A program made the translations under genes and the position numbers. 64,000 nt of DNA from contig NZ_JAAVUP010000002.1 in NCBI RefSeq assembly GCF_012163135.1, positions 806,001-870,000 of the forward strand, given 5' to 3'. This document shows positions 1-8,172 of this stretch, in pieces (position 1 is the stretch's first letter; each line of letters opens with the position of its first letter). Under the pieces are notes generated by a model. The model was given only the letters and a program-made list of their open reading frames with translations. It had not been told where the DNA came from and ran no database searches. This DNA comes from Neoroseomonas oryzicola (GTDB lineage Bacteria > Pseudomonadota > Alphaproteobacteria > Acetobacterales > Acetobacteraceae).

Positions 1-228
1 GCCGCCGATCAGCGCGATCGGCCGCCCGCCGGTCTTCTGCAGCAGGCGTAGCAGCATGGTCGGCATCAGGTGGCCGACATGCAGGCTGTCGGCCGTGCAG
101 TCGTAGCCGATATAGGCGACGAGGCCCCCCTTCAGCAGCGCGGCATCCAGTTCCGCCTCGTCCGAGGTCTGGTGGATGTAGCCGCGTTCCTTGGCAATGC
201 GCAGGAAGTCGCTCTTGGGGCCGCTCAT
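1..228 (-). CDS. tyrS: Tyrosyl-tRNA synthetase, N-terminal part (cut by window edge)
   Basis: Charges tRNA-Tyr with tyrosine in the cytoplasm. Only the first 76 codons are inside the window; the gene continues to the left. The visible part starts [20 protein letters not shown] and contains the class I synthetase HIGH-type signature as HVGH, preceded by GYDCTADSL, which is typical of bacterial TyrRS. It is divergent from anmK with 64 bp between the two starts, so the promoters for both lie in that short gap. TyrS and AnmK are often neighbours in alphaproteobacteria. Confidence 0.93.
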   Translation of the reverse strand, partial: MSGPKSDFLRIAKERGYIHQTSDEAELDAALLKGGLVAYIGYDCTADSLHVGHLMPTMLLRLLQKTGGRPIALIGG

Positions 229-292
229 CGTGCTGTCCTGGGTCTCCGGGGGGCTTTCGCCGGAAGGGCTGGGGGGCTAGCACGTCGAAGGC

Positions 293-1390
293 ATGCTGAG
301 AACCATCGGGCTCATGAGCGGGACCTCGCTGGACGGGGTGGACGCCGCCTATCTGGAGACGGACGGGGAGGTCATCGGCCGGCTCGGCCCGCGGCTGACC
401 CTGCCCTATGACCCGAAGCTGCGGCGGCAGCTGCGCGGCCTGCTCGACCGCGCCGAGACGCTGGCCGAGAACGATCCCGAACTGATCGACGCCGTCCGGC
501 GCCTGACCGACCGCCACGCCGAGGCGGTGGAAGCCCTGGGGCTCGAGGCCGACCTGATCGGGTTCCACGGCCAGACCATCCTGCACCGGCCGCCGGTCGT
601 GGGGCGGAACTACCAGCCCTTCACCTGGCAGGTGGGGGATGCGACGTCGCTCGCGCGGCGCACGGGCATGACGGTCGCCTACGATTTCCGGTCCGCCGAC
701 GTGGCGGCCGGCGGGCAGGGGGCGCCGCTGGTGCCGGTCTTCCACCGCGCGCTCGCCGCGCCACTGCCCAAGCCGCTCGCGATCCTGAACCTCGGCGGGG
801 TGGGCAACGTCACCTGGCTGGGGCCGGAGGGCGAGATGCTCGCCTTCGACACCGGGCCGGCCAACGGGCCGCTCGACGACTGGGCGCGCAAGCATACCGG
901 CAAGGACTACGACGCTGCGGGCAAGCTCGCGCTCGCGGGGCAGGCCGATGGCGCGGTCCTGGGGCGGCTGATGGCCCATCCCTACCTGACGGCGCCGCCG
1001 CCGAAATCGCTCGACCGGCTGGACTTCGACCGGGCGCTGAAGGAAGCCGGGGCGGCGGAACTCTCGGCCGCGGACGGCGCGGCGACGCTGTGTGCCTTCT
1101 GCGCGGTCTGCGTCGCGGCGGCCGCCCGGCTGTTCCCCGAACCGCCGCTGCAATGGCTGGTCGCCGGCGGCGGGCGACGCAACCCCGCGATCATGCGGGC
1201 CTTGCAGGGCGCGCTCGAAGAACCCGTCCGGGCCGTCGAGGTCGCTGGCTGGGACGGGGATGCGCTCGAGGCCCAGGCCTTCGGGCTGCTCGCCGCGCGG
1301 GTGGCGCGCGGGCTGCCCATCACCTTCCCCGGCACGACCGGCGCGCCGCGGCCGCTGACGGGCGGGCGGATCGTGGGGTCGCTGCTGTAG
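293..1390 (+). CDS. anmK: Anhydro-N-acetylmuramic acid kinase
   Basis: Phosphorylates and opens 1,6-anhydro-N-acetylmuramic acid to MurNAc-6-phosphate, in recycling of peptidoglycan fragments in the cytoplasm. The 365-residue product begins with the family signature GLMSGTSLDGVDA (an ATP-binding loop) and has the motifs GFHGQT, DTGPAN and VAGGGRRN expected of AnmK. The length is normal for the family. It is divergent from tyrS and is followed 50 bp later by a membrane protease gene on the same strand. No other murein recycling gene is nearby. Confidence 0.95.
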   Translation: MLRTIGLMSGTSLDGVDAAYLETDGEVIGRLGPRLTLPYDPKLRRQLRGLLDRAETLAENDPELIDAVRRLTDRHAEAVEALGLEADLIGFHGQTILHRPPVVGRNYQPFTWQVGDATSLARRTGMTVAYDFRSADVAAGGQGAPLVPVFHRALAAPLPKPLAILNLGGVGNVTWLGPEGEMLAFDTGPANGPLDDWARKHTGKDYDAAGKLALAGQADGAVLGRLMAHPYLTAPPPKSLDRLDFDRALKEAGAAELSAADGAATLCAFCAVCVAAAARLFPEPPLQWLVAGGGRRNPAIMRALQGALEEPVRAVEVAGWDGDALEAQAFGLLAARVARGLPITFPGTTGAPRPLTGGRIVGSLL

Positions 1391-1440
1391 CGCGGGACGC
1401 GCGAACGCATGGAAGCCGCCGCACGGCGGCAGGAGTGAGC

Positions 1441-2499
1441 ATGGCCTGGTCCTTCCCCATCGCGACCGTGCGCGGGACGGTCATCCGGATCCACGTTACC
1501 TTCTTCCTGCTGCTGGCCTGGATCGGCGCCATGCATGCGCGCGAAGGCGGCCTCGCCGAGGCCGTCTCCGGCATGGTCTTCGTCTGCCTGGTCTTCGCCT
1601 GCGTCGTGCTGCATGAGCTCGGCCACGCCGCCGCCGCGCGGCGCTACGGGATCGCCACGCCCGACATCACCCTGCTGCCGATCGGCGGCCTCGCGCGGCT
1701 CGAGCGCATCCCGGAGGAACCCTGGCGCGAGATCGCGATCGCGCTCGCCGGACCCGCGGTGAACCTCGTCATCTGCCTGGCGCTGGCGGCTATCCTCGGC
1801 GGCGTTCCGTCCCCGCAGGAAGGTCTGATGGTCGAGGATGCGCGGTCGGACATCCTCGCGCGGCTGTTCTGGGTGAACGCCTTCCTGCTGCTGTTCAACC
1901 TGATCCCGGCCTTCCCGATGGATGGCGGGCGGGTGCTGCGGGCGGTGCTCGCCTTCCGCATGAGCCACCGGGACGCGACGCGGGCGGCGGCGAATGTCGG
2001 GCAGGGGGTGGCGATCCTGCTGGGCTTCCTCGGGCTGTTCGGCTCGCCGATCCTGATCTTCATCGCGCTGTTCGTCTGGCTCGGCGCCGCGGGCGAGACG
2101 GCGGAGGAGGACCTGCGCGCCGCGACGCGCAGCCTCGCGGCCGAGGATGCGATGGAGACGCGCTTCGAGGCCCTGCCGCCCGAAGCCGATGTCGGTGCGG
2201 CGGCCGAGGCGCTGCTGCGCACGCCGCAGCGGGACTTCCCGGTGGTGGACGGCACGGGACGCATCCTGGGCCTGCTGACGCGCGATGCGATCATCCACGC
2301 GCTGCGCGCGACCGGGCCGAGCACGCCGGTCGCGGATGCGATGCAGGACGTGCCGCGCGTGAAACGGGGCGTGCCGCTGAACGAGGCGCTGAAGACGCTG
2401 GCGGCGGCGCCGGCGGTGGCGGTGGAGGACGGCGAGGGGCGGCTCGCCGGGCTGCTGACGCCGGCGAACGTGGCCGATCTGATTGCGCTGAAGGGGTAG
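1441..2499 (+). CDS. Site-2 protease family membrane metalloprotease with CBS domains
   Basis: A 352-residue polytopic intramembrane zinc protease (peptidase family M50, CBS-containing branch). The zinc motif HELGH is at residues 58-62 inside a hydrophobic segment, and the third zinc ligand lies in NLIPAFPMDGGR (Asp about 161). Hydrophobic segments near residues 15-35, 42-60, 95-115, 135-155 and 190-215 suggest the usual membrane fold. Residues from about 235 to the end form a pair of CBS domains, which in this branch bind adenine nucleotides and gate the protease. The start is the ATG that gives MAWSFPIATVRGTVIRIH; longer upstream reading overlaps anmK and is not coding. Its substrate is not known. 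Confidence 0.88.
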   Translation: MAWSFPIATVRGTVIRIHVTFFLLLAWIGAMHAREGGLAEAVSGMVFVCLVFACVVLHELGHAAAARRYGIATPDITLLPIGGLARLERIPEEPWREIAIALAGPAVNLVICLALAAILGGVPSPQEGLMVEDARSDILARLFWVNAFLLLFNLIPAFPMDGGRVLRAVLAFRMSHRDATRAAANVGQGVAILLGFLGLFGSPILIFIALFVWLGAAGETAEEDLRAATRSLAAEDAMETRFEALPPEADVGAAAEALLRTPQRDFPVVDGTGRILGLLTRDAIIHALRATGPSTPVADAMQDVPRVKRGVPLNEALKTLAAAPAVAVEDGEGRLAGLLTPANVADLIALKG

Positions 2500-2501
2500 G
2501 G

Positions 2502-2602
2502 CGGGGGGAGAAGGGAACTTCTCCCCCCGAAACCCCCCTCAACCTTCCTTGGAACCAAGAAACAAAGAAGGGAGGGGGCTCGGGGGAGGTTCTCCTCCCC
2601 CG
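2502..2602. terminator. Paired hairpins between convergent genes (bidirectional terminator or repeat element)
   Basis: Two perfect stems lie in the 105 bp between the convergent protease and aldolase genes. The first has arms 2502-2513 and 2518-2529 (12 bp, loop GGAA). The second has arms 2581-2589 and 2594-2602 (9 bp, loop TTCT). The segments outside and between the stems are themselves partly complementary, so the whole region forms one imperfect inverted repeat of roughly 45-bp arms. No long T-run follows either stem. Likely roles are transcription termination from both sides, or a dispersed repeat of this genome. Confidence 0.7.
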
Positions 2603-2604
2603 AC

Positions 2605-3498
2605 CTACAACGCCGGCAGCCCCCGCCCGAGCCGTTCCAGGATCTCCACCCCCAGCGGATGCGGCTCCACGCAGGGTCGGCGCCCGTGCGGCGGCGCGAT
2701 CCCCGCGCGCTTCGCGAAGAACGGCTTGCCATAGGCCGCGAAGTGCTCGGCCGTGCGGGGCATCATCATGAAGGTCGCGAGCGGCAGCACGCTCCGATGC
2801 AGCGCCTCTGCCGCCTCCTCGTCGCCCGCGTCCATCAGGTTCCAGATGCGTGCCTGCACGTCCGCGACATCGGGGGCGGGGATCATCCCGGCGCAGCCGA
2901 TGCGATGCGTGTCCGTCAGCTCGAGCCCGGCGAGGCCGTTGAAGATCGCGAATGCGCCCTCGGTCTCCTCGATCAGCCGCTTCACGTAAAGGATCGGGCC
3001 CTCACCCTTCATCATGCGGAACTGCGGATGCGCGCGGTTCAGCGTGCGCAGCGCGGAGGCCGACAGCGCGACATCCATCATCGCCGGGTTGTTCTGCGGG
3101 CCGCAGGGGATCGACACGCCTTCGGCGAGCGCGCCCATGAAGCGGACCAGCGCGGCCTCGTTCATGCCGGCCATCTGCGGCGGCTGCAGGATCAGCCAGG
3201 CGGCGCCGGCGGCCTCGGCCGCCCGGCAGACCTCGAGCGCCGCGGCGACGCCGGCCTCGTTGACGGTGACGGCGACCGGCACGCGGCCGGCCACGTCCTC
3301 GAGCACCCAGTCGATGATGGTGCGGCGTTCGACCAGCGTCAGCTTGTGGAACTCGGTGACCAGGCCGAGCACCGCGATGCCGTGCGCGCCGCCGCGGATG
3401 CAGGCCTCGACCTGCGCGCGCATCGCGGCGCGGTCGAGCCGTTCCTGCGCATCGAAGAAGGCGTAGAGGATCGGCCAGACGCCGCGGAACTGCGCCAC
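2605..3498 (-). CDS. Dihydrodipicolinate synthase/N-acetylneuraminate lyase family aldolase
   Basis: A 297-residue class I aldolase-fold protein of the DapA/NanA superfamily. The Schiff-base lysine is present as Lys164 in FRMMKGEG. The position of the proton-relay tyrosine of DapA (in the YN-P motif) is Gln135 in GPQNNP, and the threonine pair of DapA's TTGE motif is not conserved (here LVTEF). It is therefore unlikely to be lysine-pathway DapA; a catabolic keto-acid aldolase or dehydratase is more likely. It starts 4 bp after the stop of the Bug binding protein gene, so the two are one operon, probably controlled by the divergent LysR gene. The substrate cannot be read from sequence. Confidence 0.8.
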   Translation of the reverse strand: MAQFRGVWPILYAFFDAQERLDRAAMRAQVEACIRGGAHGIAVLGLVTEFHKLTLVERRTIIDWVLEDVAGRVPVAVTVNEAGVAAALEVCRAAEAAGAAWLILQPPQMAGMNEAALVRFMGALAEGVSIPCGPQNNPAMMDVALSASALRTLNRAHPQFRMMKGEGPILYVKRLIEETEGAFAIFNGLAGLELTDTHRIGCAGMIPAPDVADVQARIWNLMDAGDEEAAEALHRSVLPLATFMMMPRTAEHFAAYGKPFFAKRAGIAPPHGRRPCVEPHPLGVEILERLGRGLPAL

Positions 3499-3502
3499 CG
3501 CG

Positions 3503-4462
3503 TCACTCCTTCCAGGGATGCTGCGCCCAGAGCGCCTGGTAGCGCGTGCGCAGCGCGATCAATTCGGCGCGGTAGGGCTCGGGGCCGAGGAAGCGCAGCG
3601 GCAGGTTCTGCTGCGCGGCGAGCGCCTTGAACTCGGCATCGTCCACCGTGCGCCGGACGGAAAGGGCGAGGCGCTCCATCACCTCGGGCGGCATCCCCGC
3701 CGGGGCGGCCATGCCGCGCATCGAGCCCTCGACGATGTCGAGGTTGAATTCCTTGAGCGTCGGCACCTCGGCCGCCGGTTCCCAGCGCGTCGCGCCCATC
3801 TGCACCAGGGGCCGGATGACGCCCTGGCGCCATTCGTTGATGCCCTCGGCCATGTTCATCACGGCGAGCGGAATCGCGCGTGAGAGCAGGTTCTGCTTCA
3901 CCTGCGCCGAGCCGGCGAAGGGGATGTGCAGGAACTGCGTGTTCGTCGCCCGCTCGATGGCGAGCATCGCGAGGTGGTCGTCCGACCCGATGCCCGTCGT
4001 CCCGTAGCCCACCGCGCCCGGCCGCGCCCGCGCGGCGGCGAGCATGCCCTGGAAGTCGCGCATCGGGTTGTCGTTCAGCACCCAGATCCCGCCCGGGTCG
4101 TCGACGATGTTCGCGATCAGCGCGAAGTCGTCGAGGCTGAAGCGCGCGCGCCGCTCGATCGGCACGGTGACGATGGAGGGCGTGTTGATGAAGCCGATCG
4201 TGTAGCCGTCGGGCCGCGCGCGGGCGAGTTCGGAGAAGCCGATCTCGCCCCCGGCGCCGGGCCGGTTCAGCACCACCACCGGCTGGCCGAGGTCCTTTTC
4301 CATGAAGCGCGCGATGGTGCGCGCCGCGGTGTCCGTCCCGCCGCCGGCGGCATAGGCGACGATCATGGTGATCTGCCGGTCCGGCCGCCAGCCGCCCTGG
4401 GCGCGGGCGATGGCAGGCACGGCGAGTGCGGCGGCGATCATGCCGCGGCGGGTGGCGTTCAT
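3503..4462 (-). CDS. Bug/TctC family extracytoplasmic solute-binding protein
   Basis: A 319-residue periplasmic binding protein of the tripartite tricarboxylate transporter (TTT) family. The N-terminus RRGMIAAALAVPAIARAQ is a twin-arginine-like or Sec signal peptide, followed by the family signature ITMIVAYAAGGGTDTAAR and NRPGAGGEIG. The ATG at 4462 was chosen because GGGAGG lies just upstream at the right distance; an ATG 33 bp further upstream is in frame but has no such site. No membrane subunits (TctA/TctB) are nearby, as is common for Bug proteins. It is co-transcribed with the aldolase gene that follows, which suggests the ligand is a carboxylate metabolised by that enzyme. Confidence 0.88.
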   Translation of the reverse strand: MNATRRGMIAAALAVPAIARAQGGWRPDRQITMIVAYAAGGGTDTAARTIARFMEKDLGQPVVVLNRPGAGGEIGFSELARARPDGYTIGFINTPSIVTVPIERRARFSLDDFALIANIVDDPGGIWVLNDNPMRDFQGMLAAARARPGAVGYGTTGIGSDDHLAMLAIERATNTQFLHIPFAGSAQVKQNLLSRAIPLAVMNMAEGINEWRQGVIRPLVQMGATRWEPAAEVPTLKEFNLDIVEGSMRGMAAPAGMPPEVMERLALSVRRTVDDAEFKALAAQQNLPLRFLGPEPYRAELIALRTRYQALWAQHPWKE

Positions 4463-4566
4463 GTCGTTGTTTCCTCCCGGGATCGGTCGCTGCACGATGC
4501 ACGGGCGCCGGGCGGCCGCCTAGGGGGCCGCGCGCGGCGCGCCGCCGTGATGGGCCTGCCGACCGG

Positions 4567-5475
4567 ATGGATCGCCTCGACACCCTTGCCGTCTTCGTCG
4601 CGGTCGCCGAGCAGGGCGGCTTCGCGGCGGCCGCGCGGCTGCTGCAGCGCTCGCCCGCGGCGGTGACGCGTGCGGTCGCGGACCTCGAGGACCGGCTGAA
4701 GGTGCGGCTGCTGCAGCGGACGACGCGCGCCGTCTCGCTGACCGAGGCTGGGCAGCGTGCGCTCGAAAGCGCGCGGCGGATCCTCGCGGGGATGGAGGAA
4801 CTCGACGCCGTCACCGAGGATGTCGCGGCGCTGCACGGCAGCGTCGCGGTGACGGCGCCGACCATGTTCGGCCGGCTGCACGTGCTGCGGCTGGTGCAGG
4901 GCTTCCTCGTCCAGCACCCGGGCGTGGCGGTGCGGCTGATGCTGCTCGACCGCGTGGTCTCGCTGGCGGATGAGGGTCTCGACCTCGCCGTGCGCATCGG
5001 CGCGCTGCCCGACAGCGCGCTGCGCGCGACCAGGCTCGGGGAGGTGCAGGAGGGGATCTACGCCAGCCCCGCCTACCTCGCCGCCCATGGGCGGCCGGAG
5101 GCGCCGCGCGACCTCGCCGGCCACGCGGTGATCGCCTGCACGGCGCTGGCGCCGGTGCCGGACCGCTGGACCTTCCCCGGCGCGGCCGTCGTGGTGGTGG
5201 CGCCGCGGCTGGTGGTGAACACGCCGGATGCGGCGGTGGACGCCGCGGTTGCGGGGCTCGGCCTCGCCAACCTCGTCTCCTACCAGGCGGCCGCGCATGT
5301 CGCGGCGGGGCGGCTGCGGCGGGTGCTTTCCGCCCATGCGCCGCCGCCCGAGCCCGTGCATCTGGTCTATGCGCCGACGCGCCACCTGTCGCGACGCGTG
5401 CGGCTGCTGCTGGACCATCTGGCGGACGGGTTGCGGCGCGACTGCGCCGCCATTGCGCGGATGGCAACAGAGTAG
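4567..5475 (+). CDS. LysR-type transcriptional regulator
   Basis: A 302-residue regulator with the N-terminal winged helix-turn-helix (about residues 1-60; MDRLDTLAVFVAVAEQGGFA, then AAVTRAVADLEDRLKVRLLQRTTR) and a C-terminal substrate-binding domain from about residue 90. It is divergent from the Bug-aldolase operon with 104 bp between starts, the standard arrangement for a LysR protein that controls its divergent neighbour. The sequence resembles the CrgA/PA-type branch of the family. The effector is unknown; the operon suggests an organic acid. The ATG giving MDRLDTL fits the family start. Confidence 0.9.
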   Translation: MDRLDTLAVFVAVAEQGGFAAAARLLQRSPAAVTRAVADLEDRLKVRLLQRTTRAVSLTEAGQRALESARRILAGMEELDAVTEDVAALHGSVAVTAPTMFGRLHVLRLVQGFLVQHPGVAVRLMLLDRVVSLADEGLDLAVRIGALPDSALRATRLGEVQEGIYASPAYLAAHGRPEAPRDLAGHAVIACTALAPVPDRWTFPGAAVVVVAPRLVVNTPDAAVDAAVAGLGLANLVSYQAAAHVAAGRLRRVLSAHAPPPEPVHLVYAPTRHLSRRVRLLLDHLADGLRRDCAAIARMATE

Positions 5476-5528
5476 CGCGGCGCGCGCGCATTCAGCCGCG
5501 GCGGCGGCCGGCGCATCTGCCGGGCGCA

Positions 5529-5547
5529 CACCGGCATCGCGCCGGTG
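5529..5547 (+). terminator. Short hairpin between lysR and hydrolase gene
   Basis: A perfect 7-bp stem (5529-5535 with 5541-5547, loop ATCGC) sits just before the AAGGAG ribosome binding site of the next gene. It could end lysR transcription or be a leader hairpin. There is no T-run, so the call is weak. Confidence 0.35.
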
Positions 5548-5564
5548 ACCAAGGAGCACCCCGC

Positions 5565-6428
5565 ATGACCATCCGCCATCGCCGCACCCTCGTGGACGGC
5601 GTCGAGATCTTCTCCCGCGAGGCCGGCGACCCGGCCAACCCCACCATCCTGCTGCTGCACGGCTTCCCGACCTCCTCGCACATGTACCGCAACCTGATCC
5701 CGCGCCTCGCCGACCGCTGGCACGTCGTGGCGCCCGACCTGCCGGGCTTCGGGTTTTCCGGTGCGCCGGCGCGCGAGGCCTTCGCCTACCGCTTCGACGC
5801 CATCGCGCGGCTGGTCGAGCGCTTCACCGAGACCATCGGCCTCACCCGCTTCGCGATCATGGTCTTCGACTACGGCGCCCCGGTCGGCTTCCGCCTGGCG
5901 CTGCGGCACCCCGAGCGGATCGCCGCCATCGTCACCCAGAACGGCAACGCCTATCGCGAGGGTCTGAGCGAGGGGTGGAACCCGATCCAGGCCTATTGGC
6001 AGGCGCCGAGCGAGGCCAACCGCGCCGCGCTGCGCGGCTTCCTCGCCCCCGAGACGACGCGCTGGCAGTACGTCCATGGCGCGCATGACGAGAGCCTGGT
6101 CGCGCCCGAGGCCTGGACGCTCGACCAGGCGCTGCTCGACCGGCCCGGCAATGCCGAGATCCAGCTGGACCTCTTCCTCGACTACCGCTCGAACGTCGAG
6201 CTCTATCCGGAGATCCAGTCCTACCTGCGCACCCACCGCCCGCCGCTGCTCGCGGTGTGGGGGCGCAACGACCCCTTCTTCCTGCCCGCCGGCGCCGAGG
6301 CCTTCCGGCGCGACGTGCCGGGGGCGGAGGTGCATCTGCTCGACGCCGGGCATTTCGCGCTGGAGACCCGGGGCGAGGAGATCGCCGCCCTGGTGCGGAA
6401 TTTCCTCGGCCGGGTGCACGCGGCGTGA
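5565..6428 (+). CDS. Alpha/beta hydrolase, haloalkane dehalogenase/epoxide hydrolase-like
   Basis: A 287-residue alpha/beta-hydrolase. The oxyanion-hole motif is LLHGFPTSS (residues about 29-37). The nucleophile is an aspartate, Asp102 in VFDYGAPVG, not a serine, which places it with haloalkane dehalogenases and epoxide hydrolases. The acid is likely Asp in WGRNDPFF and the base His in DAGHFALE near the C-terminus. It has a strong AAGGAG site 8 bp before its ATG. The heme-binding-like gene that follows overlaps its stop, so they form an operon. Substrate unknown; hydrolysis of an epoxide or halide is the family-based expectation. Confidence 0.85.
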   Translation: MTIRHRRTLVDGVEIFSREAGDPANPTILLLHGFPTSSHMYRNLIPRLADRWHVVAPDLPGFGFSGAPAREAFAYRFDAIARLVERFTETIGLTRFAIMVFDYGAPVGFRLALRHPERIAAIVTQNGNAYREGLSEGWNPIQAYWQAPSEANRAALRGFLAPETTRWQYVHGAHDESLVAPEAWTLDQALLDRPGNAEIQLDLFLDYRSNVELYPEIQSYLRTHRPPLLAVWGRNDPFFLPAGAEAFRRDVPGAEVHLLDAGHFALETRGEEIAALVRNFLGRVHAA

Positions 6429-6439
6429 GGGCGGCCGCA

Positions 6440-6949
6440 ATGGCGCTGCGGGTCGCCCTGCGCCTCGCGGTGCTGCTGCTGTCCGCGCAGCCGGCCATGG
6501 CGCAGGTCCGGCATGGCGAGGGGCAATTGCCCCTCGCCCTCGCCATCGAGGCGGCGCAGGAGGCGGTCCGCGCCTGCGAGGCGCAGGGCTGGCCGGTCTC
6601 GGTCTCGGTCGTCGACACGGCGGGCGTGCTGCGCCTGCAGGCGCGCGGCGACCACAGCACGATCCACACGGAGCAGAGCAGCTTCCGCAAGGCCTATACG
6701 GTGGTCACGCTCGGGCCGGTCTTCGGCTTCGCGACCAGCGGGGAGTTCGCCGGCCTGGTCGCGCGCAGCCCCGCGGGGCCGGCGCTGGTCTCGCTGCCGA
6801 ACATCCTGCCGCTGGCCGGTGGCGTCGCGATCCGGCGGGGCGAGGAGATCATCGCCGCCATCGGCGTCGGCGGCGCGCCGGGGGGCGAGCGGGACGAGGC
6901 CTGCGCCCGCGCGGGCCTGGCGCGGATCGCGGGGCGGCTCGGCCCGTGA
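6440..6949 (+). CDS. GlcG/HbpS family heme-binding-like secreted protein
   Basis: A 169-residue protein of the GlcG/HbpS fold (Haem_degrading, DUF336). It has a clear Sec signal peptide ending AQPAMAQ, so it is periplasmic. The core has the family segments SVVDTAGVLRLQARGD, FRKAYTVV and GGVAIRRGEEIIAAIGVGGAPG. Family members bind heme or act as accessory proteins with oxidoreductases; the role here is unknown. An in-frame GTG at 6425 overlaps the stop of the preceding hydrolase gene and could be the real start with translational coupling; I prefer the ATG at 6440 because it gives a compact signal peptide. Confidence 0.8.
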   Translation: MALRVALRLAVLLLSAQPAMAQVRHGEGQLPLALAIEAAQEAVRACEAQGWPVSVSVVDTAGVLRLQARGDHSTIHTEQSSFRKAYTVVTLGPVFGFATSGEFAGLVARSPAGPALVSLPNILPLAGGVAIRRGEEIIAAIGVGGAPGGERDEACARAGLARIAGRLGP

Positions 6950-7060
6950 CGTGATCCGGATCGCTGCGCCGGCCCCGTGGCTGGCGCAGCCTGCGATGCG
7001 GAGGTTCCCCGGGCGGCTTGCCGCCTGCTCCCGGTGCCCGCCAGGCGCCGCAAAAAGCGA

Positions 7061-7087
7061 AGGGCCGCCGGTCTGCCCGGCGGCCCT
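7061..7087 (-). terminator. Rho-independent terminator for the COG2945 hydrolase gene
   Basis: A perfect 11-bp GC-rich stem (7061-7071 with 7077-7087, loop 5 nt). Read on the minus strand it is followed by TCGCTTTTTG, so it is oriented to end the minus-strand gene at 7119-7787, about 32 bp past its stop. Confidence 0.8.
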
Positions 7088-7118
7088 CCCGTGAGGCCGA
7101 TGCGATTGCGTCGGTGTC

Positions 7119-7787
7119 TCAGTCGGCGGCGAGCGCCATCCGGCTGCGGTTCAGCACGCCCATGACGTGGTCCTCGGCGGCGTCCACGACCTTGTCGGTC
7201 TGCTCGGGCGTGTAGACGTGCCCTGCACCCGGCATCACGCGATAGTCGATGGTGATGCCCTTCTGGGTGTTCAGCTTGTCGACCAGCTTGCGCACCGACG
7301 GCTCGGGCACGAGTTCGTCGTCCGCGCCGTGGAAGATCAGCCCGTTGCACGGGCAGGGCGCGAGGAAGCCGAAATCGTAGTGGCTGGCCGGGGCGCTGAT
7401 GGAGATGAAGCCGCCCATCTCGGGCCGCCGCATCAGCACCTGCATGCCGACGTAGGACCCGAAGGAATACCCCGCGACCCACAGCATCGAGGCGTTCGGG
7501 TTGACCGCCTGGAGGAAGTCGAGGCCCGCGCAGGCATCCGACACCTCGCCGATGCCGCCGTCATAGCGACCCTGGCTGCGGCCGACGCCACGATAGTTGA
7601 AGCGGAGGACCGAGAAGCCCATCGCCTGGAAGCGCTGATAGAGGGAGTAGGTGACCCGGTTGTTCATGGTCCCGCCGTGCAGCGGGTGAGGGTGGAGGAT
7701 CAGGGCCACCGGGGCATTGGGTCGTTTCGCGTGATGGTATCGTCCTTCGAGCCGGCCATCCGGCCCGGCGAACATGACCTCGGGCAT
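7119..7787 (-). CDS. Alpha/beta hydrolase, COG2945 family
   Basis: A 222-residue cytoplasmic serine hydrolase. It carries the COG2945 pattern: LILHPHPLHGGTMNN near the N-terminus (oxyanion region), the nucleophile elbow GYSFGS with Ser108, an acid in GADDELVPE and the base in PGAGHVYT. The length is typical. No signal peptide. Members of this family are widespread in alphaproteobacteria, but the physiological substrate is not established. It is transcribed away from iscR, with a 385-bp intergenic region between their starts. Confidence 0.85.
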   Translation of the reverse strand: MPEVMFAGPDGRLEGRYHHAKRPNAPVALILHPHPLHGGTMNNRVTYSLYQRFQAMGFSVLRFNYRGVGRSQGRYDGGIGEVSDACAGLDFLQAVNPNASMLWVAGYSFGSYVGMQVLMRRPEMGGFISISAPASHYDFGFLAPCPCNGLIFHGADDELVPEPSVRKLVDKLNTQKGITIDYRVMPGAGHVYTPEQTDKVVDAAEDHVMGVLNRSRMALAAD

Positions 7788-8172
7788 CGTGCGTTCAATC
7801 CAATGCGGTTGCGTCGGGCTCGTCGCTCTGCCGCGCCTGCTGGCGCGACGAAGCCAGAGCAGCGGGCCCGCCGCAGTTTGGGGAACCTCATCGACGGTGC
7901 GGGGGCACCGCCACGAACACGGCGCGACCGACGGATTCTTGACCGTCCTGGTCGGAAATTCTACCCTGCTCCGCGCAACGAAGACGTCTGCGGAGTGGTC
8001 CTAAACCCTTCGACATCAAAGAGTTTTCTGCCGTGGTGCCCCGGGAGAGGTTCCCGTCTCCCCGAGGACCGCCGGAATATAGGTAGGCCGGTCGGATTTT
8101 CATAACAGAATCACTATCTGGTTCCCATGTGCCGGGCGTGAACCAGGGTTGCTGCAAGAGCGGAGTAGGCGA
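7788..8172. other. 385-bp intergenic region upstream of iscR
   Basis: The longest gene-free stretch in the window, between the divergent COG2945 hydrolase gene and iscR. It is richer in A+T than its surroundings toward the iscR side (about 8080-8125). Short reading frames here have no recognisable homology and poor starts. I see a perfect 7-bp dyad (8118-8124 and 8140-8146, 15-nt spacer) 27 bp before the iscR ATG, and a possible promoter around 7938-7966 (TTGACC, 17-bp spacer, TACCCT). It probably holds both divergent promoters and perhaps a small RNA. Confidence 0.5.
8118..8146 (+). promoter_or_regulatory. Dyad in the iscR leader, possible operator
   Basis: CTGGTTC and its exact complement GAACCAG are separated by 15 nt and end 26 bp before the iscR ATG. 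The position fits autoregulation by IscR or a leader hairpin. The sequence does not match the E. coli IscR type 1 site, so assignment is open. Confidence 0.35.

Noticed and set aside
2605..3498. Lysine-pathway dapA
   Set aside because: The proton-relay tyrosine is Gln135 and the TTGE motif is absent, although the lysine is kept; a different aldolase is more likely.
7774..8004. Small plus-strand frame upstream of iscR
   Set aside because: Overlaps the hydrolase start, no ribosome binding site and no similarity to a known family; left as intergenic.
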